From Aureivirga marina (GTDB lineage: Bacteria > Bacteroidota > Bacteroidia > Flavobacteriales > Flavobacteriaceae): DNA of 64,000 nucleotides. Under the pieces are notes generated by a model. It saw only the letters and a list, made by a program, of their open reading frames with translations. It ran no database searches and was not told the origin of the DNA. Numbering within the stretch: the stretch's first letter is position 1; each line of letters begins with the position of its first letter. The stretch lies in contig NZ_JADPIB010000004.1 of the NCBI RefSeq assembly GCF_015767265.1, forward strand, positions 248,001 to 312,000, in the 5' to 3' direction. The translations under genes and the position numbers were made by a program. Positions 61,468 to 64,000 of this stretch are shown here, in pieces.

Positions 61468-61866
61468 ATGAATAGTTTTCAAGGAAATATAAAAAATATA
61501 GAATCAGATGGAAATTTATCGATGTTAGAAATCGAAGTTTCTTCTGTAATTTTCCATGTTTTAATTGTAGATAATTCAACAACTTCAAAAAATATTGTTT
61601 TAGGAAAAAAAGTAACTTGTATGTGGAAAGAAACCGAAGTTATTTTAAGTAAAAATCCAATGGAAATTTCACTTGAAAATTGTTTTTCTTGCACGACAAA
61701 ATCTATAGAAAAAGAAAAACTTCTAAGCAAAGTGATTTTGATTTCTTCTTTTGGAGAAGTTCATGCAATTATTTCTTCAAAAAGTTTAGAAAAAATGAAT
61801 TTAAAAACAAAAGAATCTGTTTTTGCAATGATAAATTCTAACGAAATAATGTTGTCTTATGATTGA
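61468..61866 (+). CDS. Stand-alone Mop/TOBE molybdopterin- or molybdate-binding protein
   Basis: 132 aa, two tandem TOBE/Mop domains (about 1-65 and 66-132). FQGNIKNIESDGNLSMLEIEV resembles the first strand of Mop domains and VILISSFGEVHAIISSKSLEKMNLKTKESVFAMINSNEIMLS the second. Such proteins bind molybdate or tungstate and may buffer it in the cytoplasm. Inserted between modA and modB with an 8-bp overlap to modB, so it is a true part of the operon. It has two cysteines (ENCFSC) near the domain junction that are not standard in Mop proteins. Confidence 0.82.
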   Translation: MNSFQGNIKNIESDGNLSMLEIEVSSVIFHVLIVDNSTTSKNIVLGKKVTCMWKETEVILSKNPMEISLENCFSCTTKSIEKEKLLSKVILISSFGEVHAIISSKSLEKMNLKTKESVFAMINSNEIMLSYD

Positions 61867-62533
61867 TTGGAATCCACTTTTTTTAACGTTTAAATTAGCT
61901 TTTGTAACAACGATAATTCTATTTTTCATTGCAATTCCAATTGCTTATTGGTTAGCCTTTTCAAAATCGAAAATAAAACCGATTATAGAAGCAATTATCA
62001 GCATGCCATTAGTTTTACCTCCGACAGTTATCGGATTCTATTTATTGCTTGTTTTTAGCCCTACAAATGCATTTAGTTTATGGTTGAAAGAAACATTCCA
62101 TTTACAATTTGTTTTTTCTTTTGAAGGATTGGTTTTAGGATCGATAATTTATAGCTTTCCGTTTATGGTTCATCCAATTCAATCTGGATTAAAAACAATT
62201 CCAAATTCTATCATAGAAGCTTCATATTTATTGAAAAAATCAAAATTACAAACACTTTTTAAAATTCAACTTCCTTTTATAAAAGCATCTTTGTTGACAG
62301 GGATTATTTTAACTTTTGCACATACAATTGGGGAATTTGGTGTTGTGTTGATGATTGGAGGAAATATTCCTAAAGAAACGAAAGTTGCCTCAATCATGAT
62401 TTATGACGAAGTAGAAGCGCTTCAATATGATGTTGCAAATACCTATTCTTTTATTTTATTTGCAATTACTTTTCTGATTTTACTTTTTGTATATCTAATA
62501 AATGGAAAATATTTAAATAAAATTGTAGGATGA
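61859..62533 (+). CDS. modB: Molybdate ABC transporter permease
   Basis: 224 aa with five or six membrane helices. Permease EAA loop: EASYLLKKSKLQTLFKIQLPFIKASLLTGIILTFAHTIGEFGVVLMIGGN. The segment FAHTIGEFGVVLMIGGNIPKET is diagnostic for ModB. Length typical. It forms a homodimeric channel in the inner membrane, driven by ModC. Overlaps modC by 4 bp. Confidence 0.96.
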   Translation: MIDWNPLFLTFKLAFVTTIILFFIAIPIAYWLAFSKSKIKPIIEAIISMPLVLPPTVIGFYLLLVFSPTNAFSLWLKETFHLQFVFSFEGLVLGSIIYSFPFMVHPIQSGLKTIPNSIIEASYLLKKSKLQTLFKIQLPFIKASLLTGIILTFAHTIGEFGVVLMIGGNIPKETKVASIMIYDEVEALQYDVANTYSFILFAITFLILLFVYLINGKYLNKIVG

Positions 62534-63402
62534 TTCATTTGCAAATAGAGAAAAAATTACAATCTGCTAGTCAAGATATTTTATTGGATATTCAATTGGA
62601 AATTCAATCCAAAGATTTTGTGGTTTTATATGGAAAATCTGGTGTGGGGAAAACTTCGATTTTACGAATGATTGCTGGATTACTTTCTCCAGATGAAGGT
62701 GAAATTTCTGTGGATAATTCGCAGTGGTATTCGTCAAAACAAAAAATTAATTTAAAACCACAAAAAAGAGAAGTAGGAATGGTTTTTCAAGATTTTGCAT
62801 TGTTTCCAAATATGACAGTTCTTGAAAACTTGAAATTTGCTTTACCAAAAAGACAGAAAAATTCTATTATTGAAGAATTGGTTTCAATTATGGAAATTGA
62901 ACCTTTTTTACATAATTATCCATCCACTTTATCTGGAGGGCAAAAACAAAGAGTTGCTTTGGCTAGGGCTTTAGTGCAAAAACCTAAAATTTTACTTTTG
63001 GATGAACCACTTTCTGCTTTGGATTTTGAAATGCGAAAAAAATTGCAAGATTATCTTCAAAAACTTCATCAAAAATATGAATTGACAACTATTTTAGTTA
63101 GTCATGATGTTTCAGAAATTGTAAAAATGGCAAATAAAATTTTTGTTATTGAAGATGGAAAAGTATTAAAATCAGGAAAACCAATTGAAATTTTTTCAAA
63201 CTCAAAAATAAGTGGAAAATTTCAGTTTGTTGGAGAAATTTTAAAAGTAGAAGAACAATCTTTTTTACAAATTATCACCATATTAATTGGAAATGAAATT
63301 GTTCGTGTAATTTCCGAAAATTCGCAAGAAAAATTTTCTGTGGGAGATACTGTAATGGTTGCAACAAAAGCATTTCATCCTTTGATTAAAAAAATTGGTT
63401 AA
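62530..63402 (+). CDS. modC: Molybdate ABC transporter ATP-binding protein
   Basis: 290 aa. Walker A GKSGVGKTS, Q-loop MVFQDFALFPNM, signature LSGGQKQRVALARALV, Walker B LLLDEPLSALD and switch SHD are intact. The last ~60 residues (EILKVEEQSFLQIITILIGNEIVRV) resemble a partial TOBE domain, shorter than the E. coli one; the separate Mop protein may supply the missing binding role. Last gene of the operon. Energises uptake of molybdate and perhaps tungstate. Confidence 0.95.
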   Translation: MIHLQIEKKLQSASQDILLDIQLEIQSKDFVVLYGKSGVGKTSILRMIAGLLSPDEGEISVDNSQWYSSKQKINLKPQKREVGMVFQDFALFPNMTVLENLKFALPKRQKNSIIEELVSIMEIEPFLHNYPSTLSGGQKQRVALARALVQKPKILLLDEPLSALDFEMRKKLQDYLQKLHQKYELTTILVSHDVSEIVKMANKIFVIEDGKVLKSGKPIEIFSNSKISGKFQFVGEILKVEEQSFLQIITILIGNEIVRVISENSQEKFSVGDTVMVATKAFHPLIKKIG

Positions 63403-63493
63403 TCACCTTAATTAATTCTGTTGTTTTTTGATTTTATTTGAATTTTAAAAAAGAATATTTTGTAATTTAAATAGAATATAAAAAAACGATATT

Positions 63494-64000
63494 ATGAAGA
63501 AAGCAATTTATGTTTTAGTGAGTTCTGTTTTGTTATTTTCTTGTGGAAAAAAAGAGGTTTTTAAACCACATGATTTTGTTGGATCACCAACAGGAACAGA
63601 ATATTTGGTGGAAGGAATTGATTCGTTACCAAGCTATGATACACACATGAAATTGGAATTAAAAGATTTTACAATTAATCCAAAAACAAAAGATACAGTT
63701 ACTGCAACTTATGTAATTTCAAATTTAATGTCAGGAATTTTAAATGCTTGGGGACAAAAACAAGTATATGGTGGAGAAATGTTATTAATTTTAGATCATA
63801 CAAATCCAGACAATCCAACTTTAGATTTAAAGCAAAATGTAAAAGATAATTTAAAACACAATCCTTTATCAAACTATATTCTTTATGGAGGAACTTCTAG
63901 TAAAACAGAAGCAGAAGTGTATGATTTCTTTGAAGTGAATAAAAATTTTCCAAATACTTTTTCTATAAAAGATAAAGTTATCGATATGAATTTCACACAC
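63494..64000 (+). CDS. Lipoprotein, C-terminus beyond window
   Basis: 169 codons from the ATG at 63494 to the window edge without a stop. Lipobox SCGKK after KAIYVLVSSVLLF. The mature part reads EVFKPHDFVGSPTGTEYLVEGIDSLPSYD, then strand-rich segments. I do not recognise the family. It is 91 bp behind modC with no clear terminator, so co-transcription is possible. TATTTTG at about 63457 is an imperfect -7 box. Confidence 0.75.
   Translation, partial: MKKAIYVLVSSVLLFSCGKKEVFKPHDFVGSPTGTEYLVEGIDSLPSYDTHMKLELKDFTINPKTKDTVTATYVISNLMSGILNAWGQKQVYGGEMLLILDHTNPDNPTLDLKQNVKDNLKHNPLSNYILYGGTSSKTEAEVYDFFEVNKNFPNTFSIKDKVIDMNFTH

Overview
The window comes from the chromosome of a Gram-negative flavobacterium (Bacteroidota, most likely Flavobacteriaceae). 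The evidence is the very A+T-rich sequence, TAnnTTTG promoter elements, type IX secretion C-terminal sorting domains, and the overall gene set (NamZ, gene pairs such as fur-purA, kdsB without any enterobacterial context). I cannot name the genus. I see no rRNA, tRNA, CRISPR array, insertion sequence or prophage.

Layout. 1-6.1 kb: a long-chain acyl-CoA ligase cut by the left edge, an SDR/LysR divergent pair, an NAD(P)-binding protein/HxlR divergent pair sharing an 18-bp palindrome, two small XRE regulators and a secreted esterase. 6.2-10.1 kb (minus strand): fur-purA, an IsdG-like monooxygenase and prfC. 10.2-17.0 kb: two large tandem secreted paralogues whose central ~1.4 kb is almost the same DNA while the ends differ. 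17.1-20.0 kb: cysS, a structured intergenic element, yidD and lgt. 20-24.9 kb: a run of small, mostly unknown membrane or cytoplasmic proteins with one nucleotidyltransferase. 25-33.6 kb: a VWA protein with a T9SS partner, a TetM-like GTPase, a 22-bp inverted repeat around 100 bp, an orphan response regulator, NamZ and an FtsX/LolE-type permease. 33.8-41.7 kb: housekeeping (MsbA-like ABC exporter, folE, hisS, kdsB, BrkB, nadC, rlmH, rdgB). 41.7-48.5 kb: accessory genes (HEPN-type protein, a metallo-beta-lactamase-fold protein without most metal ligands, a possible macrodomain protein, an SH3 protein, a PhyH dioxygenase, a DUF6348-DUF4919 protein). 48.7-50.7 kb: sigma factor, probable anti-sigma membrane protein and TraB/GumN lipoprotein. 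50.8-58.3 kb: Dph6-like ATPase, a three-part TolC/HlyD/DHA2 efflux operon and an LTA-synthase-type phosphotransferase. 58.5-64 kb: a YD-repeat-like protein, cbpA-cbpM, the molybdate operon modA-mop-modB-modC and a lipoprotein cut by the right edge.

Genes that clearly act together: fur-purA (one transcript), rlmH-rdgB (overlapping), hisS-folE, the BrkB gene with kdsB, the sigma/anti-sigma/TraB operon, the efflux operon, cbpA-cbpM and the molybdate importer. The items most worth a second look are the recombining pair of T9SS proteins, the IsdG triad beside fur, the TetM-like GTPase, the inverted repeat at 29.9 kb, the structured element at 18.7 kb and the accessory cluster at 41.7-44.8 kb.

Limits. 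Everything is by eye. Domain names rest on recognised motifs and no search was run. Residue numbers are counted by hand.
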